Positions 7,854-16,221 of a DNA stretch of 55,869 nt are shown piece after piece. The notes under the pieces are model-generated. The model searched no databases. It saw nothing but the letters and a program-made list of their open reading frames with translations, and had not been told where the DNA came from. Numbering within the stretch: position 1 is the first letter of the stretch; every line of letters starts with the position of its first letter. A program made the position numbers and the translations under genes. Location of the stretch: contig LVBL01000050.1 of the NCBI GenBank assembly GCA_001604405.1, forward strand, positions 1-55,869, in the 5' to 3' direction. Source of the DNA: Spirochaetales bacterium Spiro_10 (GTDB lineage: Bacteria; Spirochaetota; Spirochaetia; Treponematales; Treponemataceae).

Positions 7854-9550
7854 CGGCCGAACTCCCGCGCGAGGCCTATCTTCCAGACCGTCTCGTACTC
7901 CGTGTCTCCCCTGACGTGTCCCGCGTTCAGCACGACGCGGAAGTCCACCGACGCGTCGAGCGTCCACGCGCGCGCCAACGGCCACACGACGCGGGCGTCG
8001 ACGCCGTGCACGTGCTTGCGCGTCGTCCCGAGCAGGGCGTCAAGCGCGCCGTCTCCCGCCCAGTCGTCAAAGTCGTAGTAGACGGGAACGGGATCGGCCC
8101 CCACCGTCGTTATCATCCCGAGGTAGACAGGACCCTTCATCGTCCACGCGTAGCCGAGCTCGAACCTTCTGCCCGATTGCGCGCGCGCGACGAAGCGGAG
8201 GGAAACCTTGTCGACGTCGCCGCCGTCGGGGTGGCCGAGCGGCACGTCGAGCCCGTTCCAGCCTCCCGTGAGCGTCTGCCGCTGGTACATCGTCAGGTAC
8301 GGCTGCCACCGGGCGTAGGTCCACTTGTCCGCGTGGCTGTATTCGGCGTCGAGCGTGAGCATCCACCCCGCGGGACGCGCGGGAAGCACCCAGGTAAGGC
8401 CCGCCTCCCAGCCCCAGCAGTTCGGCTTCGCCGTGCCGTGCTCCGACGGCGCCTTGCTGTCGTCCATCACGAACTCGCCCCTTACGAGGAGTCCCGGCAG
8501 GGGAACCGACCATGCGGTCGCGAGGAGCATGACGTTGCTCGAGCCGGCCGAGTAGGTGTTGTGCCAAAACGAAAGGGGCAAAAGATGGGCGAGCTCGGGC
8601 ACCTTGCCTCCGAGCATCTGCATCTCGCCGAGTCCGAGCCCGAGCCAGTCGAGCGGGCTAAATTCGAGGTAGTGGTACGAGAAGAGCTTGATCGCCGTCA
8701 CGCTCGCCGTCGAGGCGTCGTGGTTGTCGAGCGTGTCCCAGTCGACGCCCTGGACCGCGTACTCGGTTGCGTTCAGCTGGCTCGAGGAACTTCCCCACAG
8801 GGAGAAGAAGCGGAACCGTCCGAGCCAGAAGGACCATTCGAGATGGTCGTACCAGGGGGCCTTCCCGTTGAGAAAGAGGTTCGACTCTCCGAAACCGATG
8901 CCCGTCCTGAAACGGCCCGCGGCGAGCGATACGTGCTCGCCGGCCCAGGAGGCGTAGGCCGTGCCGGGAAAGGTCCACCAGGACAGGTAGTCGGCCGCGC
9001 TCCAGAGGCCGAAGACGTCATCTCCCTTCGCGTATTTCGTGAGGCTCGACGTGGTGAAGTCGATCTCGGTCGTCGCGAAGACGTTCCCGGTCCCGAACGA
9101 CAGACCGCAGGCGAGCACGGGCGAGGGGAGGGTGAGCCGCTCGATCCTGGAGGAATCCCTCAGGGCGAGAGACCGGCCGGTCGCGTCCGTCCCGGGATCG
9201 AGGCCCGCCCATCCCATCGCGAAGGGCTGGACCGCGACGCTTCCGCGCACGAAGCCCTCTTCCGCCGGGGGGGACTCGGGGACGAGCCCGCGTTGCCGCG
9301 CCTCGGAGCGCGAGACCGTCTGTACCGCCGTCAGGGGCGTGCGTCCCTCGGCGATGGAGCTCAGGAAGCCCCATTCCGTCCGCTCGTCGCGAAGGCGGAC
9401 GAATTCCGCGTTCGAGTATCCGCCGGTTTTGCCGTCCTCCGCCCGCGCGGGCGCCCCGGCGAGCGTAAAGACGGCGACGGAGGTCGCCGCGACGATCGAC
9501 GCGATACGGTCCGTCACGCCCCGGCGCGCCGTTTTTTTTGTTTCATTCAT
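7850..9550 (-). CDS. Exported outer-membrane beta-barrel protein, possibly Wzi-like
   Basis: 566 residues with a signal peptide (hydrophobic core IVAATSVAVFTLAGA, cleavage after APARA). The rest alternates short aromatic strands (LEWSFWLGRFRFFSLWG, FELGYAWTMKGPVY) and ends in a C-terminal strand. The layout, with a strand pair around FRTGIGFGESNLFLNG, recalls capsule-assembly Wzi-type barrels, but that is a weak match by eye. Its ATG overlaps the uvrC stop in ATGAATGA, so translation is probably coupled. A8 inside codons 4-6 and A9 running into the ATG make the start region slippage-prone. Confidence 0.75.
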   Translation of the reverse strand: MNETKKTARRGVTDRIASIVAATSVAVFTLAGAPARAEDGKTGGYSNAEFVRLRDERTEWGFLSSIAEGRTPLTAVQTVSRSEARQRGLVPESPPAEEGFVRGSVAVQPFAMGWAGLDPGTDATGRSLALRDSSRIERLTLPSPVLACGLSFGTGNVFATTEIDFTTSSLTKYAKGDDVFGLWSAADYLSWWTFPGTAYASWAGEHVSLAAGRFRTGIGFGESNLFLNGKAPWYDHLEWSFWLGRFRFFSLWGSSSSQLNATEYAVQGVDWDTLDNHDASTASVTAIKLFSYHYLEFSPLDWLGLGLGEMQMLGGKVPELAHLLPLSFWHNTYSAGSSNVMLLATAWSVPLPGLLVRGEFVMDDSKAPSEHGTAKPNCWGWEAGLTWVLPARPAGWMLTLDAEYSHADKWTYARWQPYLTMYQRQTLTGGWNGLDVPLGHPDGGDVDKVSLRFVARAQSGRRFELGYAWTMKGPVYLGMITTVGADPVPVYYDFDDWAGDGALDALLGTTRKHVHGVDARVVWPLARAWTLDASVDFRVVLNAGHVRGDTEYETVWKIGLAREFGR

Positions 9551-9558
9551 TTTTTTTT
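9532..9558 (-). repeat. Two poly(A) tracts flanking the barrel-protein start codon
   Basis: On the coding strand a run of nine A ends in the start codon (9550-9558) and a run of eight A lies in codons 4-6 (9532-9539). The first run forms most of the spacer between GAGGAG and the ATG, so its length sets ribosome-site spacing and also the uvrC C-terminus. The second run would shift the reading frame if it changed. Confidence 0.85.
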
Positions 9559-11684
9559 GTCTCCTCGTTTGTTCCGGCGGAGAGAGCGCCCCGCGCGAGT
9601 TCTTCCATCGACGACGCGCGCGCGTCCTGCCCGTCGTCCGTGCCTCCAGCCCTCCGCGCGCGCTCCTCCTCCCGCGCCAGGAGAAGGGCGGGCAACGCTT
9701 CCAGTATCGCCCGCGCGCTCTCCGTGCCCACGCGCGCCGTTCCGGCGAGCTCCGCGAGCCCGTTCTCGTCCTTCGCCGCGGACAGAAGGCTCTCGAGCGA
9801 CCCGTAGCGCGAAAGGAGGGCGGCCGCCCTTTTCGCGCCGATTCCGGGCAGGGACTCGAACGCGAGGCGCGTGTTCTCCTTCGTGCGGAGCCGCTGGTTC
9901 TTCGAAGTCGCGAACCGGTGCGTCTCGTCGCGCACGCGCTGCAGGAGCCTGAGGGCGTCCGAGCGGCGCGGCAGGCGGGCCGGCGTCGACGAGCCGGGAA
10001 GGTAGAGTTCCTCGTCGCGCTTGGCGAGTCCGACGATGGGGATGTCGAGGCCGAGGGAGTCGAGGACGCCGCGCACCGCGTTCACCTGCCCGATGCCGCC
10101 GTCGATCAGTATGAGGTCGGGCAGTTCCGCGCCTTCGTTGAGGAGGCGCGTATAGCGCCGGCTCGTCACCTCGCGCATCGAGGCGAAGTCGTCGATGACG
10201 CCGTCCGTGGTGCGGAGGCGGAACGTGCGATAGCCCTTGCGATCGGGGTTGCCGTCGACGAAGGTGATGAGGCTCGCCACCGGAAGCCTTCCGCCGATGT
10301 GCGCGATGTCGAAGCCCTCGATGCGCGAGGGCACGGAGGGCAGGGCAAGGACCGACTTGAGCTCCTCGAGCGCGGGATAGTCTCCGTGCTCGCGAAGTCT
10401 TCGCTTCGCGTCCTCCCGCGCGTTGAACGCGGCCATCGCCATCGCCGCCGCGTGGCGCCTTCCCCATGCGGCGGTTTCGCTTCGCATGTTTGTCGCGTAC
10501 TCGGCCGGCTCCTCCGCGGCTTCTGTGGATGCCGCTTCTGTGGACGCCGCTTCGCTGGATGCAGCTTCGCTGGATGCCGCTTCGCTGGATGCCGCTTCGC
10601 TGGATGCCGCTTCGGTGGACGCCGCTTCGGCCGTCGCCGTCCCGCCCGGACCCTCGATGCCGATGACGGCGAGCTCCGTGCGGACGCCGAGCCCGTCGGC
10701 GAACCACCGTGCCGCGAGGGAAAGGCCCTCCTCCGTCGGGACGAAGATGCGCGGCGGAACGGCGGCGGGATCGGTATAGTAGGCCATCAGGAATTCGGGG
10801 AGGAGTTCCTCCTCGTCCTTGAGGCTTTTCGCGCGGTAAAGGTCGCGGGCCATGAGACGCCCCGACCGCATGCGAAGCACGGCGAAGGTGACCATGATCC
10901 CCTCTGACGCCCAGGCGACATAGTCGCGCGATTCGGGATCCATGTCGACGACGGCGTTTTGGCCCCGAAGGTCGGCAAGCGCGCGCAGTCCGTCGCGGAG
11001 GCGGGCCGCCTTCTCGAACCTGAGTTCCGCTGCCGCCTCCTTCATGAGTTCCTCGACGCGCGCGATCGTCTCCGAGCCCTCTCCCCCGAGCAGGAGCACG
11101 ACCTCCTCGAGCGAGGCGCGGTACTCCTCCTTCGTGATCTTGCCGCAGCACGGCGCGCTGCACCGGCCGATGTGGTAGTAGAGGCAGGGCGCCGACCGTT
11201 TTTTGAGCACCTTGCACTGGCGGACCCGGTAATTCCGGTTCACGAATTCGAGGAAGGCGTCGATCGCCGGGAGATTCGGGAAGGGCCCGAAATAGGAGGC
11301 CCCGTCGTCAAGCACGCGTCTCGTGCGGTATATTCGCGGAAAAGGCTCGTTCGTTATCTTGATGACCGGATAGGTCTTTCCGTCCTTGAGATTGATGTTG
11401 TAGCGCGGGCTGTGGTGCTTGATGAGGGTGTTTTCGAGCAGGAGCGCTTCATATTCGTTGTCGGTGGTGATATATTCAAGGGAATGCGCGCGCGAGACGA
11501 GTATCCGGGTTTTAAGGTCGCGGTTGGAGGTAAAATATGACGAAAGCCGGTTCTTCAGCGATTTTGCCTTGCCGACGTAGATTATCCGGCCCGTTTCGTC
11601 CTTCCAGAGGTACACCCCGCTGGTTTTCGGGGCCTCGAGCGCGGTCGCGTGCAGTTTTTTGCGTGTTTCCGACTCCTCTTTCAT
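9543..11684 (-). CDS. uvrC: Excinuclease ABC subunit C (UvrC)
   Basis: About 713 residues. UvrC makes both incisions in nucleotide excision repair. In order: a GIY-YIG nuclease domain (SGVYLWKDETGRIIYVGKAKSL), the cysteine cluster (CLYYHIGRCSAPCCG), a UVR domain for UvrB, the RNase H-like endonuclease (IEGFDIAHIGGRLPVASLITF and LILIDGGIGQVNA) and C-terminal helix-hairpin-helix motifs (LPGIGAKRAAALLSRYGS). ATG 11684 is preferred over the in-frame ATG 11696 because a predicted -10 at 11692-11697 overlaps the latter. Unusual is an alanine/glutamate/serine linker encoded by seven 15-bp repeats before the endonuclease domain. Confidence 0.96.
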   Translation of the reverse strand: MKEESETRKKLHATALEAPKTSGVYLWKDETGRIIYVGKAKSLKNRLSSYFTSNRDLKTRILVSRAHSLEYITTDNEYEALLLENTLIKHHSPRYNINLKDGKTYPVIKITNEPFPRIYRTRRVLDDGASYFGPFPNLPAIDAFLEFVNRNYRVRQCKVLKKRSAPCLYYHIGRCSAPCCGKITKEEYRASLEEVVLLLGGEGSETIARVEELMKEAAAELRFEKAARLRDGLRALADLRGQNAVVDMDPESRDYVAWASEGIMVTFAVLRMRSGRLMARDLYRAKSLKDEEELLPEFLMAYYTDPAAVPPRIFVPTEEGLSLAARWFADGLGVRTELAVIGIEGPGGTATAEAASTEAASSEAASSEAASSEAASSEAASTEAASTEAAEEPAEYATNMRSETAAWGRRHAAAMAMAAFNAREDAKRRLREHGDYPALEELKSVLALPSVPSRIEGFDIAHIGGRLPVASLITFVDGNPDRKGYRTFRLRTTDGVIDDFASMREVTSRRYTRLLNEGAELPDLILIDGGIGQVNAVRGVLDSLGLDIPIVGLAKRDEELYLPGSSTPARLPRRSDALRLLQRVRDETHRFATSKNQRLRTKENTRLAFESLPGIGAKRAAALLSRYGSLESLLSAAKDENGLAELAGTARVGTESARAILEALPALLLAREEERARRAGGTDDGQDARASSMEELARGALSAGTNEETKKNE
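10521..10625 (-). repeat. Seven 15-bp tandem repeats inside uvrC
   Basis: Seven copies of a 15-mer with consensus TTCGCTGGATGCCGC on the plus strand; the central copies are nearly identical and the outer ones differ at two or three bases. Each copy adds five residues (EAASS or EAAST), so copy-number change keeps the frame. They fall in the linker between the UVR region and the endonuclease domain. Confidence 0.95.
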
Positions 11685-11691
11685 TGGATTT

Positions 11692-11720
11692 ATCATATCA
11701 TCCTGCCGATATTCTGATAA
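11692..11720 (-). promoter_or_regulatory. Predicted sigma70 promoter of uvrC
   Basis: On the minus strand the -35 is TTATCA (11715-11720), the spacer 17 bp and the -10 TATGAT (11692-11697). Seven bases separate the -10 from ATG 11684, again suggesting a leaderless mRNA. Confidence 0.5.
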
Positions 11721-11728
11721 GTAGCGGT

Positions 11729-13237
11729 ATGTTCGGCACCAAACGACGTTTTATAACAGCGCTTTTCCTCTGCATGCTCCTCTTCGCCGTCCGCGCGGAG
11801 GACAGGACCTTCGTCCTCGGCGGCGAGGCCGGTTGGAATTCCCTCTCCGTCTCCCGCGGCATCGGCCGCGGTACGGGACGGCTCGGACGCGAGGCCCTCG
11901 TGCTCGACTCGACGCGGTCCTCCGCTGATTCGCGCCCCGACATGAGCCTCTCGTTCGACGATCCGGCGATACGCGACGGCGCGGGCAACTACGAACTCGT
12001 GCGCTCGAACCTTCATGCCGTCGGGCAGAACAGGTCCCGCCACGGCGCGGGGGCCGCGCTCGCGACGGGCGAGGGTTCCGCCCTCGTCCTGCGGGGACGC
12101 CCCGGCAGCCTCTTTTCGACGCCGGGCGAGACGGGCTCGTTCCGCATCGACTTCTGGCTCAAGCCCGAGGTCGTCGATAACGGCGTCATCGTCTTCCGCT
12201 GGCGTTCCGCCCGTACCGGTTCCGGTTCCTCGTATTACCAGTCGATCCGGGCGGGGATCATGCGAAACCGCCTCGAGTGGATCTTTTCGAACGTATGGAC
12301 GGACGCGTCCGGCAGGGGCGTCGATGTCTCCCTCCGCGGGCGCAAGAATCTCGTCCCCGGCAAATGGGCCCATCACGAACTGAGCTTCGACGCCCTCTCG
12401 GGCCTCATCGAGTACCGTCTCGACGGGACCGCCGAGGACATCCGCCATCTCACCTCCACGGGAACCGAGCGCGGGGACGTGTACTCCGCGATACTCGGCT
12501 CCCCCGCCGACGTCGAGCTCGCGATCGGGTATTCCGGCCTCATGGACGAATTCCGCGTGGTCCGCGACGGACCGATGGACCAGGATATCGACGTCCGGAA
12601 GGAACGTCTCGTGAAGTACCGGACCTCGGGCGGACGGTTCGAGACCATCCCCCTGGACACGGGCGGGCGGGGCTCCGAGATACTCCGGGTCGACTGCGTC
12701 GCGACGCGGCCTCCCCGTACCGACGTGGCCTTTTTCGTGCGCGCGGGGGACAATCATTTCGAATGGACCGACGACTCTCCGGCCTGGATACCGGTATCCT
12801 CCGGCGCCGATATACGCGGCGTGACAGGCCAGTTTTTCCAGATAGCCGGGGAACTGTATCCCGACGGCACGGGCTCGGCGACGCCGGTCGTCTCCTCGGT
12901 CACCGTTTCCTGGAGACGCGACCCGCCGCCCCTGCCGCCGGCGCGCGTGTCCGCGGAGGCGGCTGACGGATCCGTGACGGTCCGATGGAACGCCTCCATA
13001 GAGAGCGACACCGCGGGATATTTGGTATATTATGGATCGCGTCCCGGCGAATATCTCTCGCCGGGCTCGCCGGCCGACGTCGGCGACCGCCTTGAGGCGA
13101 CCATCCCCGGGCTCGAGAACGGAAAGCCGTACTATTTCGCGGTGTCCGCCTACGACTCGGGCGGGCCCTCCCATTCGGGCCCCCTTTCCGCCGAGACCTT
13201 CGCGCGGCCGCTGCCCGAGTGGAGGCGCGCGAGATGA
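11729..13237 (+). CDS. Secreted LamG-like plus fibronectin type III protein
   Basis: About 502 residues. A signal peptide (RRFITALFLCMLLFAVRAE) is followed by a concanavalin-like sandwich domain at about 120-290 (GSFRIDFWLKPEVVDNGVIVFRWRS and KWAHHELSFDALSGLIEYRLDG). A middle beta domain and a C-terminal FN3 domain follow (PPARVSAEAADGSVTVRWNASIESDTAGYLVYYG, given here in pieces by position 415-495). These folds usually bind carbohydrate or protein at the cell surface; no catalytic residues are evident. The ATG at 11729 is 44 bp from the divergent uvrC start. The open frame continues upstream to 11537, but that part is the antisense of uvrC. Confidence 0.75.
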   Translation: MFGTKRRFITALFLCMLLFAVRAEDRTFVLGGEAGWNSLSVSRGIGRGTGRLGREALVLDSTRSSADSRPDMSLSFDDPAIRDGAGNYELVRSNLHAVGQNRSRHGAGAALATGEGSALVLRGRPGSLFSTPGETGSFRIDFWLKPEVVDNGVIVFRWRSARTGSGSSYYQSIRAGIMRNRLEWIFSNVWTDASGRGVDVSLRGRKNLVPGKWAHHELSFDALSGLIEYRLDGTAEDIRHLTSTGTERGDVYSAILGSPADVELAIGYSGLMDEFRVVRDGPMDQDIDVRKERLVKYRTSGGRFETIPLDTGGRGSEILRVDCVATRPPRTDVAFFVRAGDNHFEWTDDSPAWIPVSSGADIRGVTGQFFQIAGELYPDGTGSATPVVSSVTVSWRRDPPPLPPARVSAEAADGSVTVRWNASIESDTAGYLVYYGSRPGEYLSPGSPADVGDRLEATIPGLENGKPYYFAVSAYDSGGPSHSGPLSAETFARPLPEWRRAR

Positions 13238-13261
13238 TTATGACGCAACGCTGGAGTGTTC

Positions 13262-16186
13262 ATGGCTGATCAAACCTCTCTCGTCATAGAGCGGGCGAAT
13301 TCGGCGCTCGTCGCGCGCGACTTCACCTACGCCGAAAAGCTCCTGCTCAACCTGCTCAGGCAGAACCCGAACGCGGTCGACGCCCTCGTCCTTCTCGGCA
13401 GCGTCTACCTGAGGGCCGACCGCTACTCGAACGCGCTGTCCGTCTATCTCAAGCTCTCGGAGCTCGAGCCGGGGAACGTCGACGTCCTCAACAATCTCGG
13501 TATCATCTACCGCAGGCTCGAGAAGTACGAGGCCTCGATCAAGGTTCTGACCGAGGCGCGCGAGACCGGCAAGGACTTCGAGACCGTCCTGTACAATCTC
13601 GGCAATACCTACAAGCAGATGGGCGACTACGAGCGCGCGGCGCTCTGTTTTTCCGAGGTCATCGACAAGAAGCCGGACGACGTGCTCGCGTACAACCACC
13701 TCGGAAGCATCCACGCGCTCTCGGGACGGCACGACCTCGCCCTGCAGGCCTACCGTCGCGGCCTGCAGATCGACCCGAACCATCCGTTCATACATTACAA
13801 CATGGCGCACAGCTACGATCTTCTCGCCCGACCCGCCGAGGCCATCGGCGAGTACTCGGCCGCGCTCAAGACGAAGCCGGGCTGGGTGGAGGCCCTGCGG
13901 GACCTCGCCGCCCTGTACGCGCGCCAGAAGGACGAGGTCAACTGCGTGGCGACGCTCAGGCGCGTTCTCGCGGTCGATCCCTCCGACGCGCGCGCACTCA
14001 CCGAGCTGGGCGCGATCGCCGCGCGCGGCGGGCGCGACGAAGAGGCCCTCGGCTATTACCGCAAGGCCATATCGAGCGACGCGAGCTACGTGACGGCCGT
14101 CCTCTCGCTTGTCCAGCTTCTCGAGAAGCAGGGGAAATACGACGATGCCCTCGCGGAGCTCCTTTCCGTCCGCGAGAGAAGTCCCGGCGCGGTCGACGTG
14201 CTCATCAATCTCGCCCGCCTGTACATGAGGCTCGAGCAGTATCCCGAGGCGAAGGGCGTGTTCCGGGAGATCGACCGCGTCTCCCCCGACAACGTGAGCG
14301 CGCTCAGGCTCAGGGGAAGGATGTACGCGCAGCTCGGGGACAACGAGCAGTCGGAGCTGTGCTTCTCGCGCATACTCGCCATCGATCCCGCGGGTATCGA
14401 TTTCCGCATCGACCTCGCCGAACAGCTCGTCCAGTCGGGGAAACTCCCCGAGGCCGAGGAGCAGCTGCTCGCGTACCTGAAGGAGAGGCCCAGGGACCAT
14501 TCCGTGCGCGTCTCGCTCGGTCAGCTGTACGAGAGCATGGGGGACAACGAGCGCGCCCTTTCGGCGTACCGCGAGGTGCTCACCTCGGATCCCGAGAATA
14601 TCGAGGCCCGCGCGGCGCTTTCCGTTCTCTACCAGCGTACCGGCAGGAACGCCGACGCGGTCAACCTCGCCGACGAGATCGTCAACCTGCAGGGCAGGCG
14701 CGCGACCGAGGAGGACCTGTCCAACCTTTCCGAGTCTCTCGAGCTGTACGAGCAGGCGGTGACGAGCTACGGGTCGAAAAACCCCTCCGCCCTCGGCAGG
14801 AATCTCGAGTTGCTGCGCCTCAGGTCCATTCCCGACGAGGGCCTCGCGCCCGAGGTCGCGATCGCCCCGGCGGGCGACCAGGCCTTCATCCCCGTCGACG
14901 AGGAAACCGACCCGATGAACCTCATAGAGGACGACGAGACGGTCGAGGACGAGGAGATGCCGTTCGACGAGCTCATCGCGTCCGACGAGGAAATCGACGA
15001 CGCGATCGACGATACCTTCGAGGATCTCGTCGGTTTCGAGGAACCGATCGAGGTTCCTCCCTCGTACGAGATGCCGGAGCCGATGGGCGGGGAGGACCTT
15101 CCCGACTCGGAGATGAGCCTTCCCTCCGACTACGCGGACGCGGGATCGGACGGAACCGAGTTGAGCGAGGAGGACGAGCCGGTCGACGACTTCGGCGGAA
15201 CGTCCGCCGACGGAAAGGGATCTCCTTCCGGCGGCGACGGCTACCCCGGCGACGGCAGGCCGGAATCCCCGGCCTACGACAAGCCCCGGGACCGCGATGC
15301 CCCGAACTATCCCGAATCCGCCGAGAGCGGCGGGGACTCCCCCTTCTTTGACGAGGCCCTGGATCTTGCCCCCGATACGCGGAATCCCGCCCGGGGACCG
15401 GAACCCGCGCGGGGACCGGAACCCGCCCGGGCACCGGAACCCGCCCGGCCGGCGAATCCCGACCGCGGACCGGAACCGCCTTCGTACCCCCCGTCGTATC
15501 CGCAGTACGCCCCCTCTTGGGATCGGGGAGACTGGCGCCCCCCGCAACAAGGCGCGGGCGATACCCCGTCCGCATCGCGCGGGGACGCGTTCGGCGACGA
15601 TTCCGTTCTGGATGATATAGAACTTTCGCAGCCCGAGTCTCTCTCTTCCTCGGATGAGGACGTCAGCCTTTCGGCCGCGGGAGAAAACAGTGGCGAGGAG
15701 ACGGCGGCCGGCGAGTCTACGCGTCCCGCGCGGCGTTTCGGGCTTCCGATCGGCACCCCGGTCATCAGTCCGCCCGAGCTGGACGAGGTGCTGACCGGGA
15801 TGCCCGGCAGTGACGTTCTCGGCCTTTTCAGCTACCTCAAGTCGGCGACCATGTCCCTGCCCGGCGACATCCTCGCCGATTTCCTTCTCAGCGACGAACG
15901 CGTTCAGCTCGAGTACGTCATCGACCGCCTCGCGGGAAAGCCGGGGCTCAGAAGCTCGGTGATGGCGCGCCGCATACGGGAGGGGCTTTCATCCCTGCGC
16001 GGCGGTGCGCTGAACGCGGGAACGCATCTTGCCGGCACGCTTCGCGCGGCGCTTGCCGAGCGCATCGACGATTCCTTCGCGTATCTCGAGTCGCTCGCCG
16101 AGGAACTCCCCGATCGCGGTTTCGCCGTGACCATGAAGAACCGCCTTGAGAGCATTCGCGAGAGGCTTTCGGCCGACGTCCTCTAG
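13262..16186 (+). CDS. Large TPR-repeat protein with acidic and proline-rich linker
   Basis: About 974 residues. Residues 1-480 are more than ten tetratricopeptide repeats (for example YNLGNTYKQMGDYERAALCF, LAYNHLGSIHALSGRHDLAL), a scaffold for protein contacts. Residues about 540-800 are low complexity: an acidic stretch (DPMNLIEDDETVEDEEMPFD) and a Pro/Arg/Glu stretch from an 18-bp DNA repeat. The last 130 residues form a conserved-looking helical domain (LDEVLTGMPGSDVLGLFSYL). GGAG six bases before ATG 13262 supports this start. There is no signal peptide, so it is probably cytoplasmic. Partner unknown. Confidence 0.85.
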   Translation: MADQTSLVIERANSALVARDFTYAEKLLLNLLRQNPNAVDALVLLGSVYLRADRYSNALSVYLKLSELEPGNVDVLNNLGIIYRRLEKYEASIKVLTEARETGKDFETVLYNLGNTYKQMGDYERAALCFSEVIDKKPDDVLAYNHLGSIHALSGRHDLALQAYRRGLQIDPNHPFIHYNMAHSYDLLARPAEAIGEYSAALKTKPGWVEALRDLAALYARQKDEVNCVATLRRVLAVDPSDARALTELGAIAARGGRDEEALGYYRKAISSDASYVTAVLSLVQLLEKQGKYDDALAELLSVRERSPGAVDVLINLARLYMRLEQYPEAKGVFREIDRVSPDNVSALRLRGRMYAQLGDNEQSELCFSRILAIDPAGIDFRIDLAEQLVQSGKLPEAEEQLLAYLKERPRDHSVRVSLGQLYESMGDNERALSAYREVLTSDPENIEARAALSVLYQRTGRNADAVNLADEIVNLQGRRATEEDLSNLSESLELYEQAVTSYGSKNPSALGRNLELLRLRSIPDEGLAPEVAIAPAGDQAFIPVDEETDPMNLIEDDETVEDEEMPFDELIASDEEIDDAIDDTFEDLVGFEEPIEVPPSYEMPEPMGGEDLPDSEMSLPSDYADAGSDGTELSEEDEPVDDFGGTSADGKGSPSGGDGYPGDGRPESPAYDKPRDRDAPNYPESAESGGDSPFFDEALDLAPDTRNPARGPEPARGPEPARAPEPARPANPDRGPEPPSYPPSYPQYAPSWDRGDWRPPQQGAGDTPSASRGDAFGDDSVLDDIELSQPESLSSSDEDVSLSAAGENSGEETAAGESTRPARRFGLPIGTPVISPPELDEVLTGMPGSDVLGLFSYLKSATMSLPGDILADFLLSDERVQLEYVIDRLAGKPGLRSSVMARRIREGLSSLRGGALNAGTHLAGTLRAALAERIDDSFAYLESLAEELPDRGFAVTMKNRLESIRERLSADVL
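15386..15475 (+). repeat. Five 18-bp tandem repeats in the TPR gene
   Basis: Five imperfect copies of CCCGCCCGGGGACCGGAA, each adding six residues of the pattern PARGPE. They are in frame and lie in the disordered linker; the fourth copy has diverged most. Confidence 0.9.
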
Positions 16187-16202
16187 GCGCGGCCTCCGCG
16201 CC
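16186..16202 (+). terminator. Short GC hairpin after the TPR gene
   Basis: GGCGCGG (16186-16192) and CCGCGCC (16196-16202) flank a 3-nt loop, starting at the last base of the TPR stop codon. There is no T tract, so it may only be a 3' stabilising hairpin between two convergent genes. Confidence 0.3.
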
Positions 16203-16221
16203 AAGCGGGGAAGGGCCCGGC

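Noticed and set aside
10521-10625. Short regular repeats considered as a CRISPR array
   Set aside because: Units are contiguous 15-mers without spacers and lie in frame inside uvrC.
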